This document shows positions 1 to 10,170 of a stretch of 64,000 bases of DNA, piece by piece. Within the stretch, counting starts at the first letter, position 1. Every line of letters begins with the position of its first letter. The translations under genes were made by a program, and so were the position numbers. The stretch spans positions 5,839,386 to 5,903,385 of the forward strand of contig NZ_VFPP01000001.1 of the NCBI RefSeq assembly GCF_006716745.1, given 5' to 3'. The stretch is from Saccharothrix saharensis (GTDB lineage Bacteria > Actinomycetota > Actinomycetes > Mycobacteriales > Pseudonocardiaceae). The notes beneath the pieces were generated by a model. That model saw only the letters and a list, made by a program, of their open reading frames with translations. It did not search any database and was not told where the DNA came from.

Positions 1-1
1 G

Positions 2-466
2 GCGGGCAAGCGCGAGTTCGCCGAGCTGGGCGCGGCGGCACGGGCCGCGATCACCGACATGCAGCAACTGCTGGGCGTGCTGCGGACCGACGACCAGCGG
101 GTCGACCGGGCGCCGCAGCCCGGGTTGGCCGACATCCGGTCGCTGCACGCGGACGCGTCCGTGACCGACGCCGAGGTGCCGGCCGCGGTCGGGCTGACCG
201 CGTACCGGATCGTGCAGGAGGCGTTGACCAACGCGGGCCGCCACGCGCCGGGCTCGGCCACGACGGTCGCCGTCGACCTGGTGGGCGACCGGCTGCGGGT
301 CGTCGTGCGGAACACGGCCGGCGGGCCGTCGCGGGGCGGTGGCGGCGGGCACGGGCTCAGGGGCATGGCGGAACGGGTGGCGGTGCACGGCGGTGCGCTG
401 ACCGCCGAGCCGACCGCGGACGGGGGGTTCGAGGTGCTCGCGACGATTCCGGTGGGCGAGCCGTGA
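2..466 (+). CDS. Two-component sensor histidine kinase, NarL/DegS type (3' part only)
   Basis: C-terminal 154 residues of a membrane-associated histidine kinase; the gene begins before the window. The frame is open from base 2. The visible part holds the end of the dimerisation helix (ITDMQQLLGVLR) and the ATP-binding HATPase domain, with N-box YRIVQEALTNAGRHA and the glycine-rich lid GGGHGLRGMAERV. The usual DxGxG G1 box is replaced by a weak NTAGG, as is common in this subfamily. The stop codon overlaps the GTG start of the response regulator by 4 nt (GTGA), so the two are translationally coupled and form a cognate pair. The sensed signal cannot be read because the sensor domain is missing. 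Confidence 0.93.
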   Translation, partial: AGKREFAELGAAARAAITDMQQLLGVLRTDDQRVDRAPQPGLADIRSLHADASVTDAEVPAAVGLTAYRIVQEALTNAGRHAPGSATTVAVDLVGDRLRVVVRNTAGGPSRGGGGGHGLRGMAERVAVHGGALTAEPTADGGFEVLATIPVGEP

Positions 467-1110
467 TCCGGGTGCTGGTGGCGGACGACCAGGAGATGGT
501 GCGGGAGGGGTTCTCCGCGCTGCTGGACGCCCAGGACGACATCACGGTGGTCGGGTCGGCCGGTGACGGCGTCGCCGCCGTCGGCGAGGTGCGCCGGTTG
601 CGGCCGGACGTGGTGCTGATGGACGTGCGGATGCCGGAGATGGACGGGCTGACCGCCACCCGGCTGCTCGCCGACGACCCGGTCAAGGTGCTCGTGCTGA
701 CCACGTTCGACCTGGACGACTACGTGTACGAGGCGCTGCGGGCCGGTGCGAGCGGGTTCCTGCTCAAGCACGCGCCCGCGAGCGAGCTGCTGGCGGCGGT
801 GCGGGTGGTGGCGCGCGGTGACGCGCTGCTGGCGCCGTCGGTGACCAAGCGGCTCATCGAGGACTTCGTGAAGGCGCAGCCCGTGCGGGTGGTGAAGCCC
901 GCCGCGCTGGGCGCGTTGACCGAGCGGGAGACCGAGGTGCTGCGGCTGATCGCGCAGGGCCTGTCGAACGGCGAGATCGCCGCGCACCTGGTGCTGGCCG
1001 AGCAGACGGTGAAGACGCACGTCAGCCGGGTGCTGATGAAGCTCGGCCTCCGCGACCGGGCGCAGGCCGTGATCGCGGCCTACGAGTCGGGCCTGGTGGT
1101 ACCGGGGTAG
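463..1110 (+). CDS. Response regulator, LuxR/NarL family
   Basis: DNA-binding response regulator of 215 aa, partner of the preceding kinase. The N-terminal receiver domain (about 1-120) has acidic pocket ADDQ and phospho-acceptor Asp54 in LMDVRMP. The C-terminal LuxR-type helix-turn-helix (about 145-210) has LTERETEVLRLIAQGLSNGEIA followed by a recognition helix containing QTVKTHVSRVLMKLGL. Length and order are those of the NarL family. The GTG start at 463 overlaps the kinase stop. Target genes are unknown; the next gene downstream has its own promoter-like box, so it need not be in the same transcript. Confidence 0.95.
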   Translation: MIRVLVADDQEMVREGFSALLDAQDDITVVGSAGDGVAAVGEVRRLRPDVVLMDVRMPEMDGLTATRLLADDPVKVLVLTTFDLDDYVYEALRAGASGFLLKHAPASELLAAVRVVARGDALLAPSVTKRLIEDFVKAQPVRVVKPAALGALTERETEVLRLIAQGLSNGEIAAHLVLAEQTVKTHVSRVLMKLGLRDRAQAVIAAYESGLVVPG

Positions 1111-1160
1111 GGCCCGGGGAACGGCACCTCGGGGTGACGATCCGGGTGCCGTGGTCTTCC

Positions 1161-1166
1161 TAGCTT
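1161..1166 (+). promoter_or_regulatory. Putative -10 box of a leaderless promoter
   Basis: TAGCTT lies 7 nt before the ATG at 1174, and no Shine-Dalgarno sequence is visible. This spacing places transcription start on or next to the start codon. The same arrangement recurs at 13903, 20228, 45711 and 61942. Confidence 0.45.
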
Positions 1167-1173
1167 CGGCGCC

Positions 1174-1848
1174 ATGCCGAAGAAGATCGCGTTGGTGGCC
1201 GCGCTGCTGGTGCTGGTCACGCCCGGTGGCGAGCCGCCGCCGTGCACGCCCCGGGTCGAGGTGCACGGCGACCTGGCGCGTGCCGCCCACGTCGCGGTGG
1301 TCGTGCCGGGGTCCGATGTGGATGATGAGCGGTTCGACGCCACGGTCGGGCGGATGGCCCGCGCGCTGCACGCGTCCGTCGGGCGGGACGACGTCGCGGT
1401 GGTCGCGTGGCTGGGGTACCGGACGCCGTCCGGGCTGGGGGTGGACGCGGCCGGCGGCCGGTTGGCGCGGGCGGGCGCGGTCGCGCTGGACGGGTACGTG
1501 CGGACGCTGCCGGGACACGTGCACCTGATGTGCCACAGCTACGGGTCGGTCGTGTGCGGGCTGGCCCAGCCGCCCGCGGCCGACGTGGTGTTCCTCGGGT
1601 CGCCCGGTGTGCGGGTCGACGCGGTGACGTCCGGTGCGCGGGTGTGGGCGGCGCGGGGCGGCCGGGACTGGACGCGGTGGGTGCCCTCGGTGCGGCTGGG
1701 CGACCTGGGGCACGGGCCCGACCCGGTCGACCCGGCGTTCGGCGCACGGGTGTTCGACGCGGGTGACATCAGGCACGACGAGTACTTCCGGGAGGGCACG
1801 CCGTCGCTGCGCGCCCTGTCCCGGATCGCGGTGGGGGAGGCGCCATGA
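1174..1848 (+). CDS. DUF1023-type alpha/beta hydrolase, secreted or membrane-anchored
   Basis: Alpha/beta-hydrolase of 224 aa resembling the actinobacterial DUF1023 family. A short hydrophobic N-terminus (MPKKIALVAALLVLVTPGG) suggests a signal peptide. The nucleophile elbow is LMCHSYGS (Ser in the GxSxG-like CHSYG), preceded by VVVPGSD and WLGY, typical of this family. GHGPDPVDP and the acid/His-containing segment IRHDEYF near the C-terminus may supply the rest of the triad. The gene overlaps the following acyltransferase by 4 nt (ATGA), so the two are probably co-translated. Substrate unknown; the neighbour suggests a lipid or acylated envelope molecule. Confidence 0.75.
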   Translation: MPKKIALVAALLVLVTPGGEPPPCTPRVEVHGDLARAAHVAVVVPGSDVDDERFDATVGRMARALHASVGRDDVAVVAWLGYRTPSGLGVDAAGGRLARAGAVALDGYVRTLPGHVHLMCHSYGSVVCGLAQPPAADVVFLGSPGVRVDAVTSGARVWAARGGRDWTRWVPSVRLGDLGHGPDPVDPAFGARVFDAGDIRHDEYFREGTPSLRALSRIAVGEAP

Positions 1849-3545
1849 CGCAACGGGACCCGGTGGTCGACGCGACGCGCGCGATCGCCATCGTCGGGGT
1901 GGTGCTGGGGCACTGGCTGGTCACGGCCGTGGTGCTGACCGGGGACGGGCTGGTGGTGGACAGCCCGCTGCGGTGGGTGCCGGAGCTGGCACCGCTGACC
2001 TGGGTGCTCCAGACGCTGGGCTTGTTCTTCTTCGTCGGCGGGTTCGGCGCGGCGCGGTCGGCCGTGCCGTGGTGGTCGCGGGCGCGCGGGCTGGTGCTGC
2101 CGGTGGCCGTGCTGCTCGGCGCGTGGGGGGCTGTCCTGTTCGGACTGTCGTTGCGCGGGTCGCCGCAGCAGACCGTGTGGACGGCCGGGTACCTCGTCGT
2201 CACGCCGCTGTGGTTCCTCGGCGTGTACGTCGTGCTGCTGGCGTGCACGCCGCTGTTCCGGCGGTTGCGGTGGTGGGGTGTGGTGGTCCCGATCGCGCTG
2301 GTGGCGCTGGACGTCGGCTGGGTGAACGTGGTCGCGGTGTGGTGGGCACCGTGGCAGGTGGGGGTGATCGTCGCCCAACGCGGGCTGAGCCGGTCGTGCG
2401 GCGCGGGGCTGCTGGTGGCGGGCGGGGCGGCGTTCGCGCTGTTGCTGAACGCGGGCTACCCGGCGAGCGCGGTGGGCGTGCCGGGCGCCGCGGCGTCGAA
2501 CCTGTCGCCGCCGTCGGCCGCCGCGCTGGCGCTGGCGATGGCCCAGGTGGGGCTCGTGCTGCTGGTGCGACCGACGTTTCGGGCGCGTGCGCTCAACGCG
2601 CGGGCGTTGCCGATCTTCCTGGTGCACCAGAGCGCGTTGCTGGCGGTGACGCTGGCCGGCGCGGTGTTCGGGCCGTTGCGCGGCCTGCACACGCCGCCGT
2701 CGGACGCGCTATGGGTGCTGGAGCGCGGGACGTGGCTGCCGGTGTTCACCGGGGTGTGCCTGCTGCTGCTTCGGCACCGCCGCGGCCAGGGCGGCGACGA
2801 TCGTCGCGCCGTGCAGGACGACCATCGCGCCGGTCGGTTCGAGCACCAGCAGCGGCGGCACGCAGGCCAGCGCGGTGAGCAGCCAGGGGCGGCGGCCGTG
2901 GCACGTGCCGGCGTGCGCGGTGTGCAGCAGGTACCAGCCCAGCAGCAGGTGGATGAGGTTCTGCAGCGGGTCGACCTTGAACACGACCAGCGTGCCCGCC
3001 GCGCCCGCGAAGCCGGTGACGACGAACCCGAGCACGCCCAGCACGCCGTACCCCGCGCCGAGCGTGACCGCGAGCCGGGTGCGGTGGGTCTCGCGGGTGC
3101 GGCACGGGCTGAGCGCGGCGTTGCGCTCGAAGCGGTGGAACACCAGCAGCAGCGGCAGGAGCAGCAGCACCAGCACGGCCAGCCAGCGCGGCTTGGTGGC
3201 GACCCAGTCGAACGCGGCCGGGGAGTCCAGCAGGCCGAGGACGCCGACGACGGCCGCCAGCACGGTCAGGTAGCCGAGGTAGACCGTCATCGGCGTGGTG
3301 CGGGCGAACTCGACCACCCGCCACGGGTGCCCGCCCGCGAGCCAGGCCTCGACGCGGGGCTTGAGCAGCAGCACGAGGCTGATCTGGGCCAGGCCGAGCA
3401 CGAGCAGGCACACCGTGGGCGGGCTGAGGTTCGAGCTGCCCTCGCCCGGCAGCGGCATCATCGTGCGGGGGTAGCCGCCGAACGTGATCAGCGCGAGCAG
3501 GGCGGGCACGGCGGCGAGCGCGAGGACGCCGAGCACCCGGCGTGA
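1845..3545 (+). CDS. Membrane acyltransferase-3 family protein with run-on antisense tail
   Basis: Polytopic membrane acyltransferase of the acyltransferase-3/OafA type. Recognisable protein runs from MTQRDPVVDATRAIAIVGVV (1845) to about CLLLLRHRR (2784), roughly 313 residues with about ten hydrophobic segments. Family marks are RAIAIVGVVLGHW near the N-terminus and the SNLSPP motif before a late helix. After 2784 the frame stays open to 3545, but the extra 250 residues are rich in Q, R, E, G and A and are simply the complement of the opposite gene's membrane domain. I see no stop codon at the expected end. The true product therefore either carries a meaningless tail or the stop was lost by deletion at the convergent junction. 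It overlaps the DUF1023 gene by 4 nt at its start. Confidence 0.7.
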   Translation: MTQRDPVVDATRAIAIVGVVLGHWLVTAVVLTGDGLVVDSPLRWVPELAPLTWVLQTLGLFFFVGGFGAARSAVPWWSRARGLVLPVAVLLGAWGAVLFGLSLRGSPQQTVWTAGYLVVTPLWFLGVYVVLLACTPLFRRLRWWGVVVPIALVALDVGWVNVVAVWWAPWQVGVIVAQRGLSRSCGAGLLVAGGAAFALLLNAGYPASAVGVPGAAASNLSPPSAAALALAMAQVGLVLLVRPTFRARALNARALPIFLVHQSALLAVTLAGAVFGPLRGLHTPPSDALWVLERGTWLPVFTGVCLLLLRHRRGQGGDDRRAVQDDHRAGRFEHQQRRHAGQRGEQPGAAAVARAGVRGVQQVPAQQQVDEVLQRVDLEHDQRARRAREAGDDEPEHAQHAVPRAERDREPGAVGLAGAARAERGVALEAVEHQQQRQEQQHQHGQPARLGGDPVERGRGVQQAEDADDGRQHGQVAEVDRHRRGAGELDHPPRVPAREPGLDAGLEQQHEADLGQAEHEQAHRGRAEVRAALARQRHHRAGVAAERDQREQGGHGGEREDAEHPA

Positions 3546-4859
3546 CACGCGGTGCAGGCTGCCGTCGGCGTAGTGGAAGCCGAGCTGTTGCAGCAGCAAC
3601 GCGCCCAGCACGAGGTTGAGGTAGCCGCCGGTGCGCCAGGCGAAGCCGATGCGGGCCAGGTCGACCGCGATCATCGCGGCGACCAGGGCGACCGGCGTGG
3701 CCAGCCGGGCGTGGCGGTGCAGCCAGGCCATGACCGGGGTGGCCGCGACCGCGACCAGGTACAGGCCGAGGAACCACAGCGGGTGCGCGATCAGCCTGCC
3801 GAACATCTCCACGCGCGACTTGTCGACGTCGAGCAGTTCCAGCGGCAGCGGCAGGACCAGCCAGGCCAGCACGAACGCCAGCACGGGGCGCAGCAGCCAG
3901 GAGATGCGCCCGGCCAGGTAGCGGCCGTAGCCGCCGTGCTCGGCCTGCACGGCGTGCCAGCCGATCAGGTTGGCGTGCCCGCCCGCGAAGTAGAAGACCG
4001 GGATGGCCTGCAACGCCCAGGTGAGCAGCCACAGCCAGGTCGCGCTCACACCCGCCCAGTGCAGGACCGTGATCACGGACTGGCCGACGACCACCAGGCC
4101 CAACGCGCCCAGCCGCAGGAACGTCGCGTAGCGGTCGTTCGTGGCCCGTGGTGCGGGCGCGTCGGCGGGCTCGTCCCGGTCGTGGCGCCGGGGCAGGCGG
4201 GCCAGCAGGAGGAACACCACGACGGCGCTGCCGAAGCCCCAGGCGAGCACGGGTTCGTGCCCGGGCGGACCCCAGCGCTGCCGCCACGAGTTGAACTCCA
4301 GGCCCGCCGCGTAGAGCTGGGCGGTGGCGTGGCACCGGGTGGCGTGGCCGCGCGGGTTGACGTCGCACCGGGCGTGCATGTCGAGGGCGAGGCGGGCGTC
4401 GAGCGCCTTGCGGGCGTCCTGGCCGAGCGGGCGGCCCTTGTGCTCGGCGTAGCGCAGCAGGTCGTAGCCCAGGTCGTGCGCCTTGCAGCCGCTGCCGAAG
4501 TCCCACTCGGTGTCGCCCGCGGGTCCCGAGCACCCGCCGTTCGGGTCGATGGCCCGCACGGTCCCGTCCGCCTGCGTGACCGCGATCGGCCTGCGGTTGG
4601 CCACCTGGTCGAAGTCGGCGGGGAACCCGATCAGCGGGTTGGCCGTCGACGGGTTCGCCATCGCCTCGACGGCCCGCGCGGCCACCGCGACGTCACCGCT
4701 GAGCGGCGAGGTGTCGGTCGCGCCCGCCGGCCGGGACGCGATCACGCCGCACACGAACACGGCCAGCGCCACCAGCACGAACCGGAACCAGGCGGGCAGG
4801 CGGGCGAGCAACCGGAGCCCCGGCCACCCCCCGGTGGTGTTCACCGCCACGTCACCCAT
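2709..4859 (-). CDS. Phospholipase A2-like / acyltransferase-3-like / DUF4383 fusion membrane protein
   Basis: A 716-aa multidomain protein. Residues 1-45 hold a membrane anchor or signal segment. Residues about 65-195 resemble prokaryotic phospholipase A2, with cysteines at 110, 125, 165 and 176 and a putative catalytic His128-Asp129 in GSGCKAHDLGYDLL. From about 205 to 600 follow many transmembrane helices of an acyltransferase-3-like domain, including the SNLSPP motif also present in the convergent gene. The last ~100 residues (GAGYGVLGVLGF, DPLQNLIHLLLGW) look like DUF4383. I chose ATG 4859 because upstream codons lie in an intergenic repeat. Its stop lies inside the opposite gene, so its last ~22 residues are antisense to it. 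Plausible role: deacylation/acylation of envelope lipids. Confidence 0.7.
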   Translation of the reverse strand: MGDVAVNTTGGWPGLRLLARLPAWFRFVLVALAVFVCGVIASRPAGATDTSPLSGDVAVAARAVEAMANPSTANPLIGFPADFDQVANRRPIAVTQADGTVRAIDPNGGCSGPAGDTEWDFGSGCKAHDLGYDLLRYAEHKGRPLGQDARKALDARLALDMHARCDVNPRGHATRCHATAQLYAAGLEFNSWRQRWGPPGHEPVLAWGFGSAVVVFLLLARLPRRHDRDEPADAPAPRATNDRYATFLRLGALGLVVVGQSVITVLHWAGVSATWLWLLTWALQAIPVFYFAGGHANLIGWHAVQAEHGGYGRYLAGRISWLLRPVLAFVLAWLVLPLPLELLDVDKSRVEMFGRLIAHPLWFLGLYLVAVAATPVMAWLHRHARLATPVALVAAMIAVDLARIGFAWRTGGYLNLVLGALLLQQLGFHYADGSLHRVSRRVLGVLALAAVPALLALITFGGYPRTMMPLPGEGSSNLSPPTVCLLVLGLAQISLVLLLKPRVEAWLAGGHPWRVVEFARTTPMTVYLGYLTVLAAVVGVLGLLDSPAAFDWVATKPRWLAVLVLLLLPLLLVFHRFERNAALSPCRTRETHRTRLAVTLGAGYGVLGVLGFVVTGFAGAAGTLVVFKVDPLQNLIHLLLGWYLLHTAHAGTCHGRRPWLLTALACVPPLLVLEPTGAMVVLHGATIVAALAAAVPKQQQAHPGEHRQPRPALQHP

Positions 4860-4877
4860 CGGCAGCCCAGCGTACGC

Positions 4878-4942
4878 GAGAGTCGAACGCTCAGGACCCG
4901 AGAGTCGAACGCTCAGGACCCCTGAGTTCAACGCTCGGAACA
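4878..4942. repeat. Intergenic short repeat, member 1
   Basis: Two head-to-tail copies of a 22-bp unit (core GAGAGTCGAACGCTCAGG, period 22 bp), then a variant third unit (CTGAGTTCAACGCTCGGAAC). It lies upstream of the PLA2-fusion gene and downstream of the TetR gene, both on the minus strand. Related blocks occur at 11333, 21108, 52451 and 63239. Confidence 0.8.
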
Positions 4943-4956
4943 CGCGACCAGGACGT

Positions 4957-5550
4957 TCACGGCCGGACGGGCAGCGCCCCCGACAACGACGCCAGCGCCA
5001 TCTGCGACAGCAACGCCGCCATCTGCTCGCGGTCCAGGTGCGCGCTGTGCGGCGTGGAGTTGATCAGCCCGAAGACGGCGTGCGCCGCGGCGCGGGCGGT
5101 CGGCTCGTCCACCTCGGGTGACGTCTTGCGGATCGTCTCCACCCACACCTCGACATAACGCCGCTGCAACGCGCGCACCCGCCGCCGGTCCGGATCGGTC
5201 AGGTTCGCCAGGTTTCGAATCTGCACGGTGATCAACGCCGGGTCGTCCAACGCGAAGTCGACGTGCCACCGGATCAATTCCCGCAGCGCGTGCGCAGGGT
5301 CGCCGGACGCCGCCACGCGGTTCAGCCCGCCGTCCAGCAACCGCTCGCTGATGGACGTCAGCATCTCGCCCAGCATCGCGTCCTTGCTGCGGAAGTGCCG
5401 GTACAGCGCCGGTCCGGAAATCCCCACCGCGGCGCCGATGTCGTCGATGCCGACGCCGTGGAAGCCGTGCCGGGCGAACAGTTCGGCGGCGGCGGCCAGG
5501 ATCTGGTCGCGGCGGGTTTGCTTCGCGGGCTCGGCTGACACGCCGCTCAT
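4957..5550 (-). CDS. TetR-family repressor of the acyl-CoA carboxylase operon
   Basis: TetR regulator of 197 aa. The N-terminal HTH (about 12-60) has RDQILAAAAELFARHGF and the recognition region ISGPALYRHFRSK; the rest is an all-helical ligand-binding domain. A 16-bp palindrome of the GTTAA-N6-TTAAC type lies 24 bp upstream of its ATG, and two more copies lie directly before the accD-accA-acyl-CoA dehydrogenase operon, so autoregulation and control of that operon are likely. Known analogues are mycobacterial BkaR (Rv2506, next to accD1-accA1-fadE19) and Streptomyces AccR. The ligand is probably an acyl-CoA (inference). Confidence 0.88.
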   Translation of the reverse strand: MSGVSAEPAKQTRRDQILAAAAELFARHGFHGVGIDDIGAAVGISGPALYRHFRSKDAMLGEMLTSISERLLDGGLNRVAASGDPAHALRELIRWHVDFALDDPALITVQIRNLANLTDPDRRRVRALQRRYVEVWVETIRKTSPEVDEPTARAAAHAVFGLINSTPHSAHLDREQMAALLSQMALASLSGALPVRP

Positions 5551-5573
5551 CTTAAACGCCCAGCCCAGTCCAC

Positions 5574-5589
5574 GTAAACGGGCGTTAAC
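5574..5589. promoter_or_regulatory. TetR-type operator, copy 1 (before the tetR gene)
   Basis: GTAAACGGGCGTTAAC fits GTTAA-N6-TTAAC with one mismatch. It lies 24 bp upstream of the TetR start codon and has the same layout as the two copies before the carboxylase operon. Confidence 0.7.
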
Positions 5590-5732
5590 CCGCGCGTCGC
5601 GCGCCGATCACCGCCCGGCCGCCGAAACGCGTAGTTAACTCTTGACCCACTCTTTTTATATAGGACTACTTGCTGGTAACTGTTGTTGTGCTCCGCATCA
5701 CACCCTGCGTTGTTTCCCTCCGGGAGGCTCCG

Positions 5733-6521
5733 ATGCGCCTTGTCCGAACCCTGTCCAGCGCCGCGCTGGCGATAGCGGCCGCGCTGGCGCTCGTCGTGCC
5801 GGCCGAAGCCGCCGCCGCCAACTACGTCGCGCTCGGCGACTCCTACTCGTCCGGGACGGGAACCGGCTCGTACTACAGCGACTCCGGCAGCTGCAAGCGC
5901 AGCCAGTACAGCTACCCGGCCCTCTGGGCCGCGTCGCACGCGCCCGCGTCGTTCAAGTTCGTGGCCTGCTCCGGTGCCAAGACCGGCGACGTGCTCGCCA
6001 ACCAGGTCGGCGCGCTGTCCACGTCGACCTCCCTGGTCAGCATCTCGATCGGTGGGAACGACGCCGGCTTCACCGACGTGATCAGCACCTGCACCTTCGG
6101 CTCCGACTCGACCTGCGTGAACCGGGTCAACCAGGCCAAGGCCTACGCCACCGGCACCCTGCCGGGCCTGCTCGACAACGTCTACGCGCAGATCCGCACC
6201 CGCGCGCCGTCCGCGACGGTCGTCGTGCTCGGCTACCCGCGCCTCTACAAGGTGCCGGGCAGCTGCTCGGTCGGCCTCAGCGACACCAAGCGCGCGGCGA
6301 TCAACTCGGCCGCCGACACCCTGCACCAGGTCATCTCCGCCCGCGCGGGCGCGAGGTCGTTCGCCTACCGCGACGTGCGCACGGCGTTCACCGGGCACGA
6401 GATCTGCTCGTCGGACTGGTGGCTGAACAGCCTGTCGTGGCCGGTGGAGGAGTCCTACCACCCCAACCGCAACGGCCAGCGCCTCGGCTACCTGCCGCAG
6501 CTGACCGCCGTCACCGGCTGA
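5733..6521 (+). CDS. Secreted SGNH/GDSL-family lipase or esterase
   Basis: Secreted hydrolase of 262 aa. The signal peptide (MRLVRTLSSAALAIAAALAL..., cut near PAEAAAA) leads directly into block I, ALGDSYSSGTGTG, carrying the nucleophilic Ser. Further blocks are SISIGGNDAGF (Gly/Asn oxyanion residues) and SYHPNRNG with the catalytic His near the C-terminus. Six cysteines suggest disulfides, as in the Streptomyces esterase family. I chose ATG 5733 because a GGGAGG ribosome site lies just upstream and the signal peptide begins there. It is monocistronic: an AT-rich promoter region lies upstream (TTGACC at 5642) and a hairpin terminator follows. Confidence 0.9.
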   Translation: MRLVRTLSSAALAIAAALALVVPAEAAAANYVALGDSYSSGTGTGSYYSDSGSCKRSQYSYPALWAASHAPASFKFVACSGAKTGDVLANQVGALSTSTSLVSISIGGNDAGFTDVISTCTFGSDSTCVNRVNQAKAYATGTLPGLLDNVYAQIRTRAPSATVVVLGYPRLYKVPGSCSVGLSDTKRAAINSAADTLHQVISARAGARSFAYRDVRTAFTGHEICSSDWWLNSLSWPVEESYHPNRNGQRLGYLPQLTAVTG

Positions 6522-6539
6522 CGTCACCGAGCACCACCC

Positions 6540-6567
6540 GGAGGGGGTCGCGACCGCGGCCCCCTCC
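6540..6567. terminator. Hairpin terminator after the lipase gene
   Basis: GGAGGGGG (6540-6547) pairs with CCCCCTCC (6560-6567) around a 12-nt loop, 18 nt after the lipase stop and just before the operators of the next operon. Confidence 0.65.
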
Positions 6568-6582
6568 CGCTTGTGGGTCGGC

Positions 6583-6598
6583 GTTAACAAGCGCTAAC
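6583..6598. promoter_or_regulatory. TetR-type operator, copy 2 (acyl-CoA carboxylase operon)
   Basis: GTTAACAAGCGCTAAC is a GTTAA-N6-CTAAC palindrome, 40 bp before the accD-type start codon. It matches copies 1 and 3. Confidence 0.75.
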
Positions 6599-6608
6599 AT
6601 CTCCTCAG

Positions 6609-6624
6609 GTTAACGACGGCTAAC
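6609..6624. promoter_or_regulatory. TetR-type operator, copy 3 (acyl-CoA carboxylase operon)
   Basis: GTTAACGACGGCTAAC lies 26 bp centre-to-centre from copy 2, that is on roughly the same side of the helix after about two and a half turns. It abuts the GAGGAG ribosome site of the next gene. Confidence 0.75.
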
Positions 6625-6637
6625 CGCGAGGAGCCCG

Positions 6638-8241
6638 ATGGACGCCCCGGTGCTGCGCAGCACGGCCGACAAGTCGGCCGACGCCTTCCGGCGCTACCAC
6701 GACGAACACGCGCGGCTCGTGCACGACCTGCGCGCCAAGCTCCGCCACGCCGCCCTCGGCGGTCCGGAGAAGGCGCGCACGCGGCACGTCGAGCGCGGCA
6801 AGCTGCTGCCCCGCGACCGGGTCGACGCGCTGCTCGACCCCGGCTCGCCGTTCCTGGAGCTCTCGCCGCTGGCCGCGAACGGCATGTACGGCGACGAGGC
6901 GCCCGCCGCCGGCGTCATCACCGGCGTCGGCCGCGTGTCCGGCCGCGAGGTCGTGGTCGTCGCCAACGACGCCACCGTCAAGGGCGGTACCTACTACCCG
7001 ATGACGGTGAAGAAGCACCTGCGCGCCCAAGAGGTGGCGTTGCAGAACAACCTGCCGTGCGTCTACCTGGTGGACTCCGGCGGCGCGTTCCTGCCCCGGC
7101 AGGACGAGGTGTTCCCGGACCGCGAGCACTTCGGCCGGATCTTCTTCAACCAGGCCACCATGTCCGCCAGGGGCATCCCGCAGGTCGCCGCCGTGCTCGG
7201 CTCGTGCACGGCGGGCGGCGCGTACGTGCCCGCGATGTCCGACGAAGCCGTGATCGTGCGCGGTCAGGGCACGATCTTCCTCGGCGGCCCGCCGCTGGTG
7301 AAGGCCGCGACCGGCGAGGTCGTCACGGCCGAGGAGCTGGGCGGCGGCGAGCTGCACTCGCGCACGTCCGGCGTCACCGACCACCTCGCCGAGAACGACG
7401 AGCACGCGCTGCGGATCGTGCGCTCGATCGTCAGCACGCTGGGTCCGCGCGCGCCGCGGCCGTGGCAGGTCGAGCCGACCGTCGAGCCCGCCGTCGACCC
7501 CGCCGAGCTGTACGGGGTCGTGCCGACCGACAGCCGCACGCCGTACGACGTGCGCGAGGTGATCGCCCGGGTCGTGGACGGCAGCCGGTTCCAGGAGTTC
7601 AAGAAGGAGTACGGCGCGACGCTGGTCACCGGGTTCGCGCGCATCCACGGCCACCCGGTCGGCATCGTGGCCAACAACGGCGTGCTGTTCGGCGAGTCGG
7701 CGCTGAAGGGCGCGCACTTCATCCAGCTGTGCGACCAGCGGTCCGTGCCGCTGGTGTTCCTGCAGAACATCAGCGGGTTCATGGTGGGCCGCGAGTACGA
7801 GGCGGCGGGCATCGCCAAGCACGGCGCGAAGATGGTCACGGCGGTGGCCTGCGCGCGGGTGCCGAAGTTCACCGTGGTCATCGGCGGGTCGTTCGGCGCG
7901 GGCAACTACTCGATGTGCGGGCGGGCCTACTCGCCCCGGTTCCTGTGGATGTGGCCCAACGCCCGGATCTCGGTGATGGGCGGCGAGCAGGCGGCCTCCG
8001 TGCTGGCGACCGTGCGGCGCGACCAGCTCGGTGACGCGTGGTCGGCCGAGGAGGAAGAGGCGTTCAAGGCGCCGATCCGGCAGCAGTACGAGGACCAGGG
8101 CAACCCGTACTACTCCACGGCACGGCTGTGGGACGACGGCGTGATCGACCCCCTCGACACGCGGATGGTGCTGGGCCTGGCGTTGTCCACGGCGGCGAAC
8201 GCCCCGATCGAGCCGGTTTCCTACGGCGTCTTCCGGATGTG

Positions 8242-8242
<1 letters not shown>
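6638..8242 (+). CDS. Acyl-CoA carboxylase, carboxyltransferase (beta) subunit, AccD1-like
   Basis: Carboxyltransferase subunit of 534 aa that moves the carboxyl group from biotin to an acyl-CoA. Carboxyltransferase-family marks are [54 protein letters not shown] and, in the C-terminal half, [17 protein letters not shown] and [14 protein letters not shown]. The [14 protein letters not shown] sequence and the lack of a propionyl-type N-terminus point to a methylcrotonyl-CoA (leucine pathway) or related enzyme. Start ATG 6638 follows GAGGAG. The gene order accD-accA-acyl-CoA dehydrogenase with a TetR gene matches the mycobacterial accD1-accA1-fadE19 locus. Two TetR operators lie before it. Confidence 0.93.
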
Positions 8243-10167
<1,925 letters not shown>

Positions 10168-10170
10168 GCG

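Noticed and set aside
4878..4942. Possible CRISPR array
   Set aside because: The units are head to tail with no spacers and there are no cas genes; it belongs to the dispersed intergenic repeat family.
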